Shown in pieces: positions 20,951 through 35,106 of a stretch of DNA of 64,000 nt. A model generated the notes under the pieces. The model was not told the origin of the DNA, ran no database searches, and saw only the letters and a list, made by a program, of their open reading frames with translations. Position 1 is the stretch's first letter. Every line of letters starts with the position of its first letter. This DNA is from Luidia sarsii (Eukaryota; Echinodermata; Asteroidea; Paxillosida; Luidiidae): the NCBI GenBank assembly GCA_949987565.1, contig OX465103.1:6398989-6462988 (forward strand), written 5' to 3'. Made by a program: the position numbers and the translations under genes.

Positions 20951-22695
20951 TCCTGGGAAGGGAAGAGGGTTGATGCAGAGGAGCTTATTGTAAGGCTATA
21001 GGAAGAGCTGGCATTACGCCAATTACAAAAAATCCTTTCAGGACCACAAGCGCATTTGGATATGTACATGTACAATTACTTAGTGTACAGTACTATCGTC
21101 CTCTCAAATTATTTTTTTACAGGAGTTGCTTGTGAATAGAAACAGGTGTAAATAGGTACGCATGTACATGTACATGTGTACAGTGTACATGTACCTGTTC
21201 ACAAATGAAGCATTAACCCATTTCTGCCTGACTGGTCACAGCACATAATCAGTGTTCCTGCCTAAGCCCCTATTATTATTAGTCACAGTAAAAAAAAAAT
21301 TAAAAAAAAACGTGCATTACAAGAGAGAATTGTCAATGACAGCTTTTCCAAAAAATAAAACCCAAACAAACTATATAATGTATACCAGTGGAAAGAGTAT
21401 GAAATTTATTTCATTATGATACAAGAAAATTTAAATACTGTATCAATAATCATACACCATATCAACAGAACAGTGAATGGTATAACAGTACACCATCATT
21501 TTCACAAACCTACAAAAAAATAGACCACGGAATTTCGTGTACCGGTAGTTCGGAATACCGTATGTAGCTTTTCTGTGTCCTACGGGAAATCCCATTACTG
21601 GGTAGATCAACTGTATGTGGGTTAAGCTTGCACCACAGAATTACACTCAATTACCAGTAATTGTTCTGCTTTTGAGAAAGGTCCTGCTAGGATTTAAACA
21701 TCAGATCCCCTAATTATACTCAGAGTCATTACACTGGTCAAATACATGTGCAGTAAGTGCACATCAAATTGGAATGATTAAAACACATCCTATTAGTAAA
21801 CTTAAGCTGCTGTCATTTGCAAGTCAACTTGTTGTGTATCGAGTTTCCGATTACATTCTGCATTCTAGCCCCGTCTGTGAGAAAACACATTTAGTGTTTG
21901 GTTGTAAGGCAACTCTGAGAACACATTAATCTGAATTCCCAAAGTGAAAGGCAGACCGGTCCATCCATCCGAGTAAGAACTGCTTTCAAAGGCCTTCCGG
22001 CAAGGCCCTACTGGGCTCAAAACATGTGGGGTTTTTTTGCATTGGTGATAATGCCATTCAGCGAGGGTTTACATACATGTACAGTATAGCACTTTTCCAG
22101 ATTTATCGTACAGTATTTCGGGTCATTCTAGTGCATCAGCACTTTTATTTTTCAATAATGCCCCAAAATATATTGTACATTTTGTGCCTAAATTAGAATA
22201 TTTATAGGTGGCACGCTGAACAGAAAAGCCTGCACTTGTCGGCACTTTTTGAAGTGGCGGGGAGCTGATAGATTTATTACACCTGCCTCGCAACTCGCAA
22301 GTACAGTAGTTTTATGAGATGTATCTTTTAGATGCATGTTCCAAATGGACACATATCAGTCTGCATTATAGTGGTGCTGCTTCTCTTAGCACTGCACTGG
22401 CACCACAAGGCACATATACCGTACAGTGTACAGTATTTCATGACTCTGACTTATCCGAAAATTAAAGATTCTCCACACAAATGACAACATAACAGCATAG
22501 TGGAACGTCACTGTAATGAACGTCGATATACCGAACATTCGGCTATAACAGACATGCCCTTCTATGTACAAAATGTGGCCACAACTGCTACAATGTACAT
22601 GTATAACGAACGAACAATATACTGTACCAAACAATTTCCATGGGTCCTTGAATGTTCGTTATAGAAAGTTAGAAACGTACCACACATACATGTAC
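20951..22695. other. No gene seen (intron sequence)
   Basis: Mostly unique AT-rich sequence with sparse TGTACA units (21060-21190, 22070-22090). No splice-bounded open frame with recognisable content is seen on either strand. Confidence 0.5.
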
Positions 22696-22895
22696 NNNNN
22701 NNNNNNNNNNNNNNNNNNNNNNNNNNNNNNNNNNNNNNNNNNNNNNNNNNNNNNNNNNNNNNNNNNNNNNNNNNNNNNNNNNNNNNNNNNNNNNNNNNNN
22801 NNNNNNNNNNNNNNNNNNNNNNNNNNNNNNNNNNNNNNNNNNNNNNNNNNNNNNNNNNNNNNNNNNNNNNNNNNNNNNNNNNNNNNNNNNNNNNN
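22696..22895. other. Assembly gap (200 N)
   Basis: Exactly 200 N bases inside hexamer-rich DNA. The round number suggests a placeholder, so the real distance is unknown. Confidence 1.
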
Positions 22896-23130
22896 ATGTA
22901 CCGGAGGTACAGTACATTGAACAAATGTACAAATGTACATGTGTACATTACATGTACATACTGTACATACATGTACATGTATGTACGATTGTACATGTAC
23001 GTGTAATATACCGGGGGTACAGTACATGTACATACATGTACATGTGTACATTGTACAAATGTACAGTGTACATGTACATGTAACTCTCTTACATGTACAT
23101 TACACGTAATGTATGTACATTGTACATGCA
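22896..23130. repeat. TGTACA hexamer-rich region at the gap edge
   Basis: Contains two similar blocks ending in CCGGAGGTACAGTACAT and CCGGGGGTACAGTACAT followed by TGTACA runs, so a tandem unit of about 120 bp may continue into the gap. Confidence 0.75.
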
Positions 23131-23930
23131 GACCAAGCGTGGATACTAACGTAATCTCCCAATCAAAACTAAAATCACAAGTCACGGTCATTTTTTTTAA
23201 AACGTTTCAGGTCCACCTACAGTATGTCCCAGTGTGAATGCTGCCTTACAATCAACAAGCTACAGTAGTGCGAATTGATCAATTGATTTGATGGAGCGCT
23301 TAGTTGTACTGTGTAGTTGGGTCCAAACTGTTGCCAGCTGTAGGAACATGAAGGAGGTGTCATTAGGCTGAACTTGCTTACGGTAGACTGAGGGGTGTGT
23401 CAGGGAATTAATGACCGATCTGGGAGACTCCCATCAGGAGGCGAGCCTCGGGAAGCCTCTATGGGAAAGTCCGACTGGAAGGAGGAGGAGAGGAATAACA
23501 AATCACTCAGATTTCTGATATGTATCCAATGCCAGAGTCAACGGTAGCAATACCGTATGGTAGCCTGCCCAGTGTCTCGCCATGCCGACCTGTGGCAAAA
23601 AATAATATGTACAGATGAATTGTCTTGTTATTATTCATACAATGATTGTACTGTACACGGTATGTTAATATGGAACACATGCCATCATGTTTTACATGTA
23701 GTGTACACTGTACTGTGCCAAGGGAATGTACATGTAAGTGTTGGGTAATGTCATTCCTTTCGTGAATAAGGATTTTGGGCAATTCCACGCCAACTGTGAC
23801 ATGAATGCCACGGAATCTTCCATACACATTTGGGTTACTTACAATGTAGTGTACTGTACATGTGTGTATATATGTGTGAAAATGTGATTTGCGATTTAAT
23901 AGGTACACAACCCAATTTCTTTTAAGGGTC
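23131..23930. other. No gene seen
   Basis: Unique intronic sequence with only scattered hexamers. A 154-codon minus frame at 23507-23971 has no family motif. Confidence 0.4.
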
Positions 23931-24460
23931 ATTATCAAAGTGCACCTGCATGTACTACTGTACATGTACATTGTACATTGTAGTCACATGTACATTGTAC
24001 ATTGTAGTCACATGTACATTGTAGTCACATGTACATTGTACATGTACATGTACAACCCTGCCTTGACTGTACAAAGAGTAATCACTTGTGTCAAGTTGTG
24101 TATTCAATTAATCCAGGCTTAAGACCTTGGATAGTGATTGAGTAAAGGCAGAGCTATACAAGGCAGACCCTTTGGGATTAAAATCAGCTTAACCTCATGT
24201 ACATGTACATGTACAGGTACATGTACATGTACGTACAATACGTACAGTACGTACAGTACATGTACATGTACATGTACGTCTCATGTACATGTACATTGTA
24301 CATTTCCATGTACATGTACATGTATACAGACTGTAGATGTACATTTTACATGTACATGTACTAGTACATGCAGGTACTACTGTAATTTTGCTTTTCTTCA
24401 CCATTCATTTGGGTACACACCTGACAAAGCCATTATGTTCATGAACATGTGTACATGTAC
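23931..24460. repeat. TGTACA hexamer-rich region with short tandem units
   Basis: At 23955-24050 a unit of about 30 bp (TTGTAGTCACATGTACA) repeats three to four times, then hexamer runs continue to about 24450. Confidence 0.8.
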
Positions 24461-24630
24461 CGCTGGCCCATACAAAACCAGTCAAGCATAACAGGCCTGG
24501 CCTGTTGTCAATAATTGCTTGCCCTGCCAATGTTTGATTCAGGGCAGTCTAGAAACCTAATGATGCGAGGATAATTCCATACAGACTCCCCTATCAAAAC
24601 CTTGTCTGACCTCAGGTTGAGGCGAGAGTG

Positions 24631-25347
24631 AAAGGAGAGAGGGAGACAGGGGGAAAGAGGGGGCAGAGGGAGATGAGGAGAGAGAGGGGGAGAGAGAGGG
24701 GAGAGAGGGGGAGAGAGAGGGGAGAGAGTGGGGAAGAGAGAGGGGAGAGAGAGGGGAAGAGAGAGGGGTGAGAAGGGGGAGAGGGGAAGAGAGAGGGGAA
24801 GAGAGAGGGGGAGAGAGGGGGAGAGAGAGGGGGAGAGGGGAGAGAGAGGGCAAGAGAGAGGGCAAGAGAGAGGGGGGAGGGGAAGAGAGAGGGGGAGAGG
24901 GGAAGAGAGAGGGGAAGAGAGAGGGGAAGAGAGGGGGGAAGAGAGAGGGGAAGAGAGAGAGGGGAAGAGAGAGGGGGAGAGGGGTGAGAGAAAGGGGAGA
25001 GGGAGGGAGAGAGAGGAGAGAGGGAGAGAGAGGGGAGAGAGGGGAGAGAGGGGAAGAGACAGAGGGGGAGAGGGAGCTAGAAAAAGGGGAGAGAGGGGGG
25101 AGAGGGAGGGAGAGAGAGAGGAGAGAGGGGCGAGGGACTCAGGGAGGGAGAAAGAGGAGAGAGGGAGAGTGAAGGGCGAGAGGGAGACAGGGGAAAGAGG
25201 GGGCAGAGGGAGATGAGAGGGGGAAAGAAAGAAAGAGAGAGAGAGAATAGAGAAAGGGGGAAGAGAGAAAGAGAGATACATGTAGAAGAGAGGAGGGAGA
25301 GGGGGGGGGGGAGAGCAAGAAGGGAGAAGTGCTGCGAGAGAGAAGAA
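24631..25347. repeat. GAGAGG-type purine array, about 720 bp
   Basis: Purine-only tract on the plus strand made of GAGAGAGGGG, GGGAGA and GGAAGAGA units. It generates the Leu-Ser-Pro minus frame of 295 codons and Arg/Glu/Gly plus frames, none of them genes. The tract is interrupted by the MITE at 25348-25883 and resumes for about 30 bp after it (25884-25915), showing that the MITE inserted into the purine tract. Confidence 0.95.
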
Positions 25348-25883
25348 AGCCGCGTCCGCACTGGACTTATTTTTTACCGAGCCCGTGGGTAACATTCCAA
25401 TGGGTAAATCTTCCCGGCGTCCGCACTTGGACTTTCGACTCGGGTAAACTAACCGAGACGACGCAGTAAAACTAACCGACTGGCGCGTATAAACGCAAGA
25501 GGGCGCTATGGTGGTGACCTTTCACCGGATGTAAATACCATAAAACTACGACACGTCGACCCTGCTCGAAAAGTAAACAACATTGTTGTATTGGGACCAT
25601 GGCACGTCACGTGGTATTTAGGGCCTCTGGCAATGCGGGGCGCCGGATGTGGTTTTTTACCGAGTCGTTTACCGAGACGTCGTGTCCGGATTGGACTTTT
25701 CGGCTCGGTTAAACTGACCTGGTCAATTTAACCGGGCCGAAGTTGGTCGGTTAAACTACCCACTGGAGTCGGGTAAGTTACCTGGGAGGAAAACTTTCTG
25801 GCTGTCCGCACTGGACTTAAAATGGTCAATTTACCCATTTGCTCGGTTAGTTTACCCATTTTAAGTCCAGTGCGGACGCGGCT
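25348..25883. mobile_element. AAGCCG-type MITE, copy 2 (536 bp)
   Basis: Ends read AGCCGCGTCCGCACTGGACT and the inverted GTGCGGACGCGGCT. Internal blocks follow the same order as the copy at 6112-6671. GAAGA occurs on both flanks, which could be a target duplication but is ambiguous because the host sequence is a purine repeat. No coding frame. Confidence 0.85.
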
Positions 25884-25915
25884 GAAGAGAGGGGAAAAGG
25901 GGGAGGCAAAGCCTG

Positions 25916-26320
25916 TGGTTTAGCCTGACAGAGTGCTAATGGTTCCATCATGAGGACATTCATCACAGGCAATGTGCACTGCTGATTACTTTGGAAAAAG
26001 TTTATTTACATCCAAACAGGACAACAGCAGATGGTGCTTCACTTAAGGCCACTTCACTTTAGGCGGCTTGCATTTTCCAGACCTAAGGGCACTAATGCAA
26101 TTGGGCTTTTGATCAGTGCCCAAATCTCTGGGTGTGACCATCCCATAGGCCATGCAGTGGGCCTTGATGGATCCATGGAAAATACATACCTGTACACCGT
26201 ATAGTAGCTGAGAGAGACTGTTGCCAAGTCCCATGCCAAGACGTGTGGTTACTTCCCCCACTCCAACTTCCCCCACTCAGCAGCCCGGTAATTTGGTCAC
26301 AGACAAAGCAGGATATCAAA
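25916..26320. other. No gene seen
   Basis: Unique sequence; a 77-codon minus frame at 26043-26276 lacks any recognisable motif. Confidence 0.4.
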
Positions 26321-26825
26321 GTTAATGTACATGTACATGTACGTGTATGAACCGGTAAATGTACCCCTCGACCCCCCCCCCCCAAAAAAAAAAAAAAAAA
26401 AAAAAAGAAACCCCAATGCGTACAACATGTGCAGGTTAGTGTACTGTACTTGTACCGTACAATCCAAATGTGGCAAGTACATGTACTGTACACAACTCTC
26501 TGTCTACATGTACACTGTACAGAGACTACGAAATCCAACCACAAGACATACCGGTAACTCCAGCGAACCCCCACCTGTTGACAAACATTAACAAAGCCCA
26601 GGGACAGGCTGTACATGCTTTTATGCATACATGTACAGTTGTACATGTATGCATACAGTTGTGCAGTACTTGTACTGTACACAATGTACATGTAACGGTA
26701 CAGTACATGTACATGTACATGTACATGTAACGGTACAGTACATGTACAATGTGTACCGGTACATGGAGGTAGAGCCCTCCCTCTACCTCCATGGTAGTGT
26801 TACCCAGTACATGTAACTCAGGCTT
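26321..26825. repeat. Hexamer-rich region with poly-C/poly-A junction
   Basis: TGTACA runs surround an abrupt poly-C to poly-A junction at about 26371-26406. The palindromic hexamers dominate from 26440 to 26815. Confidence 0.85.
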
Positions 26826-27310
26826 TTCTTGGGCTGGCTTTTCAGCGGGACCAATGCTTTTGAGATCAGACATTCCCTTAAAGTTGAAATGATCTGTTGG
26901 CCTGGTGCCTCGCTGGTGGTGGTCACTGCACTGCCATCCTCTGCTCCAGACATCCTGCTTGGAGGACGGCCAAGGCAACTAACTGTGCGGACTTGTATTG
27001 GCACGGTGGTGGCAGCGGAAGGCCACGCTGGAAGACATTCATTTGAACTTTAATTCAAAGCGCGACCAGCTCTGCAATTCTGCGCTCTGGATCTGGAATT
27101 CCAATCCCGCTTCAGTTGGCCGTCCAGCGGCACTACTGTCTCGCCGCTTCCAGTTCCAAGGTTCAGGAAGATTGGTGCTCAGTGGTGTGTGCCAATCTGC
27201 ATCGCAATTTTTTTTTCTTCATTTACTCAGGAAATGGCTACACCGTGTACACGTTCACATGCACTATGTGCAGGCAAGTGCAGGCAGTGGCGTAACTGCA
27301 GATGAATTCA
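26826..27310. other. Unique block, GC-richer than surroundings; no gene assigned
   Basis: The block has a less repetitive, coding-like base composition on both strands. No splice-bounded frame with a recognisable family could be found. The phrase TTCCAATCCCGCTTCAGT near 27100 is loosely like a tRNA T-arm but no cloverleaf can be drawn around it. Confidence 0.35.
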
Positions 27311-27790
27311 TTCTAAAGCACACTGTGGATGCATGTACATGTACATGTACCGGTACATGTACAGGACATGTACATGTACATGTACATGTACAATGTACAT
27401 TGTACATGGTGTACGTTGGGCCTATGTACAGTGTGTGTACTGTAAATAATGTATACATGAACATACTACAGTGTATATACATGTATACTAATGTACATGT
27501 ATTGTACATGTACATGTACAATGTACATGAGTACACATACATTGTACATGTGCGTATATGTACATGTATGTACAATATGTACAAACTGTACAGTACAGTA
27601 TGTACATGGTACATGTACATGTACAAGTACATGTATGTACATGTACATGTACAAGTACATGTACATGTACCATACATGTACCTGTACATGTACTCAGTAC
27701 ATGTACAGTACAATTGTACATGTACACATGTACACACTGTACCAGTACATGTACACGTGTACATGACGGGTACAATTGACGGGCAATTGC
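27311..27790. repeat. TGTACA hexamer-rich region
   Basis: One of the densest hexamer regions, TGTACA/ACATGT almost continuous from 27325 to 27770. All open frames on both strands are artefacts of the period. Confidence 0.92.
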
Positions 27791-28440
27791 AAACAGAGGG
27801 TTTATTCCAGACAGACATCTATTCACTCATGTGTAATAAAAAATGTTCAGTGTATGATACATGTGTAGTATGTGTGTGTCTGATTGATAGAAATAGGTCA
27901 GCCATGATTAGAGTAATAATAGCATTGTCAAACGTTCAAAGCCAGCAACTGGGGAACATCAATTCTCACCGTGACCTAAATATACACACATGTACACATT
28001 GTAATTGACAACTCATCTTTGTGATGTAGTGTACATGTACAAAATGTACATCTATACAATATACAGTACGTACAGTACATGTGGCTTAAAGTGGGGAAAA
28101 AAGACACAACCCAGTGAACCATAATGCTATGAGATCCCAATCACATTAATCACACATGTACATGGACACGGTCTCTCCACTCATGATTCTTAGATCTCCT
28201 AGTCCTAGTCTTACATTATTCATCTTTCAACGATGCACTTTCCACGCACCAGTAAAATTTCTTATTTAGTAGTCGGGACTCGGGACTACATGTACTCTGC
28301 CATACTGTACGCAGAATCTGAAATTGAAGCTTGCTGATCTATAAAGCACAAGATAATAGCTAATTCCCAGAGTTCAGCTTGTCAATGTCATACTGGCAGT
28401 AAGACTATTGCACATGCAGTCATGTACACAGTGGGCCTAC
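27791..28440. other. No gene seen
   Basis: Unique AT-rich sequence with few hexamers. Confidence 0.45.
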
Positions 28441-28890
28441 AGGCAAAAGTAAAGTACATGTACATGTACTGTACATGTACATATGTACATGTATGTATAC
28501 ACTGTACATGTATGTATATTGTATGTACATGTACTTACAAGTCATTCTATTACGAACAAGGGTCATTCATGTAGGATTTCATTTCAGTGAGCCACAATCC
28601 GAATAAACTGCAGGTGTTAGTAATGCACCTGTACACATGTACATGTACAGTGCATGTACATGCACTGTACATGTACAGTACATGTACTGTATATGTACAG
28701 TATACATTGTACATGTCTGTCATGTACAGTATACTGCTACATGTATGTACCGGTACAGTATTGTACAAACAGTATGTACACATGTACTGTAACATATATA
28801 CAGTAAAGACTCAGTCCTCCTCCAATATCGTAAAGAAATGTACAGGTAGCCTACAGTACATGTACATGATGTACTGTACATGTACAATAG
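28441..28890. repeat. TGTACA hexamer-rich region
   Basis: Hexamer runs up to the left end of the MITE at 28896. Confidence 0.85.
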
Positions 28891-28895
28891 AGAAC

Positions 28896-29151
28896 ATAAA
28901 TAAGACTAGAGGGGACGCTCACATTCTTTTACGTTAGTCGTTTTGAACGGCGTGCGAACACAGCGCGCTGTTCGATTTATTCGACAAGGGACAACTAAAG
29001 CGCTCACGCTCTCCGCAGTCCAGTTCATACAAGTGCAGGATTATTGAAGGTGTCTCATACGTTCGCATCTGTGTATGCATCTGCGAGGTTCTAAACATGT
29101 TCGAGTGCTCCCTTCGGCGTCAAGCTTTTTGTCCCCTCTAGTCTTATTTAT
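28896..29151. mobile_element. 256-bp MITE with perfect inverted ends
   Basis: The ends are perfect inverted repeats: 28896-28916 begins ATAAATAAGACTAGAGGGGA and 29131-29151 is its exact reverse complement. The interior is unlike the flanking hexamer repeats and has no coding frame of note. No target duplication can be read with certainty. Both flanks are TGTACA-rich, so it inserted into hexamer DNA. Confidence 0.8.
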
Positions 29152-29159
29152 AATTTCTA

Positions 29160-29260
29160 TGAGTATGACATGTACATGTATGTACATGTAATTAACGTAT
29201 GCACATGTACACTGTACATGTACATTATACATGTACATGTACATGTACATGTACACTGTA
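29160..29260. repeat. TGTACA hexamer run
   Basis: Short hexamer-rich stretch right of the MITE, with a pure run at about 29229-29255. Confidence 0.85.
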
Positions 29261-29486
29261 CAGGGGCACAAATGTAGGCAGCTTGACACTGACATCAAGC
29301 CTTCAAGGTTTAGGTACATGTATGTTTTCTTAACTGGTGAGGTTTTGCATGTGGGTGGGCGCAACACGAATGGCACCTTTTATTGCAGAGATGTGATCCT
29401 TTCTCCATTCTGAAAAATCATCACCAGACCAATGGCTCAGGCGAGGTCAATGCTTTGGAGGCATTTACATGTATGTTTACCTTCTC

Positions 29487-31010
<1,524 letters not shown>

Positions 31011-31370
31011 GCCGCCGACCTGGTCAGCACATAGGTCGGCTGGTCAGCCCAGCGGGGACACATCTCAATTCTTTCACTAATCCCTGGCCTCCAAGGCAAT
31101 AGAAAGCTGCTTACACATGGCTGCAACAATACAACATGCCTGTCTACTCCCCAGATGAACCCTCCTCACCCCCCCCCCTACTTAAAATTCCACACAACAC
31201 AGACTCAATTCATAAACTTGCCTTGCATAAATACAGGAGACATCCCTGGTGCATACACATGTACAATACAGTTAGTGTTACTGTACAAAGATGTTGATGG
31301 TTGGACAACTTGTAGGACATAGACTGTATTACAGTAAATTAACAGTCACAACATGAACATGTACTGTTCA
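31011..31370. other. No gene seen
   Basis: Unique sequence after the CCAG array, including a poly-C stretch near 31170. Confidence 0.45.
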
Positions 31371-31870
31371 AGTACATGTACATGTGGTGTACATGTGTAC
31401 ATACTATACACACTTACACACATCCCTATCGCTGTACAGATTTCCTATGTCTATGTAAGTCTATGTGGGTTTTTTTTGGGTAGCACTGTACTCAACACAA
31501 GGTGGAAATGATCTATATGTATGTATACATGTACATACATGTAAATACTTTCTAAATACAGGTTTTAGTCTGTTGATTTTATAATTTAGCAAAGCAAATG
31601 TGTAAACTGTAATGTGCTGAGTGCTGACATTGGCAATAAGAATCTTGCCTTTCAATTTCATGAGCTCTGTGACTTCATAAATTATATGGAATGATCGATC
31701 ATTTCCAATAACAGTGCACATACATGTACATGTACATGTACAATGTACCGGTACACATGTACAAAGTACGTACCATGTAGTACTACGTACATACATGTAT
31801 GTACAGTATGTGTACAACATGTAGGCCTACTGTACATGTGTACATGTGTACATGTATCTGTACACATGTA
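31371..31870. repeat. Scattered hexamer clusters
   Basis: TGTACA clusters at 31371-31405, 31520-31545 and 31718-31870 separated by AT-rich unique sequence. Confidence 0.75.
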
Positions 31871-32019
31871 TACTATGGAATTTCCTTCTTTTCATGCTTT
31901 GGAGAATACAACTTTTACAATGTAACACATCATTCTTTTCATGCTGCCTTTCACAAAGTCTTTTAACTTTAGGTGCATTCCCTCTAGCAGTAGCACAAAG
32001 CATCGCGATCCACTATTCA

Positions 32020-35000
32020 ATTTTTAGCTTTTCCGTTCCATACGGAAAAGCTATTGTTTTTGTTCTGATTTTTTTAGCTTTTCCGTTCCATACGGAAAAG
32101 CTATTGTTCTTGTTCTGATTTTTTTTTTTTGTCTTCTTCTTCTTCTTCTTCTTCTTCTTCTTCTTCTTCTTCTTCTTCTTTTTCTGGTCGGAATAATCCC
32201 ATAGACAAAGCACAGGGTTTTTTCGGAGGGCACTTTTGCCATTGAACAAACTTTGATTTTTTTCAAACTTGACAAATGCATAGAACCCTTGCTGAAGTTG
32301 TGCACAGTTGTCTTTAAAACTTCATGACGTCACCATGTGTCACGTGACAGCGCTTTAAAGGGGCAAATTTCAAATTGCAATAAAAGCAAAAAAATAATTT
32401 CGTTTTGTTCCAAGTTTGCACTATATCTAAGTTGGGAAAAGGTGTATCCAAAAATTGCCCTCATTTGATCGTGACGTCATCTCATGAATATTAATGAGGT
32501 CATAAACTTTTAAGATTTTAACATTCAATTGAGCATATTTGGCCAACGGAGCAAGATTTTTTTACTGTTTTTGTTTATATCTATTAGGGATGTAGTCTAG
32601 AAACACCCTCTGGGGCCAAAATGCCATGACGCAATCGTGACGTCATCAAAATGCGTGTTTTTAAAACACATATTTGCCAAAGGTCAATCGTCTCGAAATT
32701 TGGTGTGCAGGTAGCTATTGTGCTAGACATTCATAATCCTGAGTTTGGAATTAATTAACCATTGTTCAGAATTGTTATGATTTTGTTCATATTATAATGT
32801 AGTCCCATACACTTTGTGCGCATAATATGCACGTGCTTTAAAGGGGCAACTTGTACACTACACTGTAGTCATTAATTGTGGATTCACGTAGGTAGATCTA
32901 AACTTCAGACGAAGATTACTACCTGAACGAAGAAGAAATCGTATTTTTATTTTGTCTTCAACCGACTCAACATATACCCCGGATTGAAAATATCAAAACA
33001 TATTTCCGGAATTTCCTTTGTTTTTCATTGTTTAGGTTTTTTTATACTAAGGGCCATAGGTTTGTGTACAAATTAGCTGTGAAATCCATTAAGGGCCTAA
33101 TATCAAATACAAATGGCTTCAAACTTGGCACATACTTAGGTTAGTAGATGGAGATTCATTGCAAAAAGTGAGATCTTCATGACGTCACCACGTGTCACGT
33201 GACAGCGCTTTAAAGGGGCAAATTTCAAACTCAAATAAAAGCAAAAATGCAAATTCGTTTGGTTTCAATTTTGCAGCATATCTAAGTTGGGAAAAGATGT
33301 ATCCAAAAATTGCCCTCATTTGATCGTGACGTCATCTCATGAATATTAATGAGGTCATAAACTTTTAAGATTTTAACATTAAATTGAGCATATTTGGCAA
33401 ACGGAGCAAGATTTTTTTCATTTTTTCGTTTATATCTAATGGGGATGTAATTTAGAAACACCCTCCGGGGCCAAAATGCCATGACGCAATTGTGACGTCA
33501 TCAAAATGCGTGTTTTTAAAACACATATTTGCCAAAGGTCAATCGTCTCGAAATTTGGTGTGCAGGTAGCTATTGTGCTAGACATTCATAATCCTGAGTT
33601 GGGAATTAATTAACCATTGTTCAGAATTGTTATGATTTTGTTCATATTATAATGTAGTCCCATACACTTTGTGCGCATAATATGCACGTGCTTTAAAGGG
33701 GCAACTTGTACACTACACTGTAGTCATTAATTATGGATTCACGTAGGTAGATCTAAACTTCAGACGAAGATTACTACCTGAACGAAGAAGAAATCGTATT
33801 TTTATTTTGTCTTCAACCGACTCAACATATACCCTGGATTGAAAATATCAAAACATATTTCCGGAATTTCCTTTGTTTTTCATTGTTTAGGTTTTTTATA
33901 CTAAGGGCCATAGGTTTGTGTACAAATTAGCTGTGAAATCCATTAAGGGCCTAATATCAAATACAGATGGCTTCAAACTTGGCACATACTTAGGTTAGTA
34001 GATGGAGATTCATTGCAAAAAGTGAGATCTTCATGACGTCACCACGTGTCACGTGACAGCGCTTTAAAGGGGCAAATTTCAAACTCAAATAAAAGCAAAA
34101 ATGCAAATTCGTTTGGTTTCAATTTTGCAGCATATCTAAGTTGGGAAAAGATGTATCCAAAAATTGCCCTCATTTGATCGTGACGTCATCTCATGAATAT
34201 TAATGAGGTCATAAACTTTTCAGATTTTAACATTAAATTGAGCATATTTGGCAAACGGACCAAGATTTTTTTCATTTTTTCGTTTATATCTAATGGGGAT
34301 GTAGTTTAGAAACACCCTCCGGGAACAAAATGTCATGACGTAATCATGACGTCATCAAAATGCGTGATTTTAAAGCACATATTAGCCAATAGTCAATCTT
34401 CTCGAAATTTGGTGGCCAGTTAGCTATTGGGCTAGACATCTTAAATCCTGAGTATGGAACCGATTAAACGTTGTTTTGAATTATTATGATTTGTTAAATA
34501 TCATTTCTTAGTCCCATAGACTTTGTGCACGATACGTTGGTGTGCCTTTTGGGGTAGGAATGTATGGTACAGGTTCGAAACAGAGTTGCCACCTTCATGT
34601 ACTCAATCAAAACGATGCTAAAAGGGGTTTACACCAATATACAGTAAAACTGTGTTTTTTTTCGTTTGTTTGTGCTTGAGTTGTCACGTGACCACCCTTT
34701 AAAGGGCCAACCTGGCATGTGCAATCACGCCACGATCTTAGATCCCGCAGGATCGATATTTAGCATATATCTAAGTTGGGCAACAATGTATCCAAATATT
34801 GCAATAATTATGATGATGAGGTCATCTCATGAATATTAATGAGGTAATAAAAAAACGATATTAAATCAATGGTTAACTCCCTTGTTGTGCTGTTGCTAGC
34901 GCATATAGCATGTGAGAGGAGTTTCAGAGACCAATTAGGTTTCATGACCTTCCTCATGTCATGTGACCCTTTCCTCCGGTCCAGACCGGAAGTACTGTAG

Positions 35001-35106
35001 TAATCATGCATGTGCTACTGGTTTTCAGATTTTCAACTTGGTCTTTCTTCGGGAAAAAAAAAGGAAAAGCTACACGTTCTGTTACAACAGACGTATGTTT
35101 CTAGTT
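32020..35106 (+). repeat. CRE-rich repeat, unit E1 (with internal 855-bp duplications)
   Basis: The unit opens with two copies, 50 bp apart, of an 11-bp-arm palindrome (AGCTTTTCCGT, loop TCCAT, ACGGAAAAGCT) and a (TTC)n run at about 32131-32180. It closes at 35106 with GGAAAAGCTACACGTTCTG and TATGTTTCTAG. A block containing TCATGACGTCACC is repeated at 32326, 33181 and 34035, so an 855-bp piece was tandemly amplified. Each block carries three exact TGACGTCA sites, one or two CACGTG boxes and ATGAATATTAATGAGG. Short minus frames of about 66 codons recur in each copy but have no recognisable motif. The matching ends TAGCTTTTCC/GGAAAAGCTA suggest a non-autonomous mobile element. Confidence 0.85.

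Noticed and set aside
24508..25395. 295-codon Leu/Ser/Pro minus frame
   Set aside because: Read-through of a purine array and the adjacent MITE end.
27060..27205. tRNA-derived SINE
   Set aside because: Only a loose T-arm-like phrase is present; no A box or cloverleaf.
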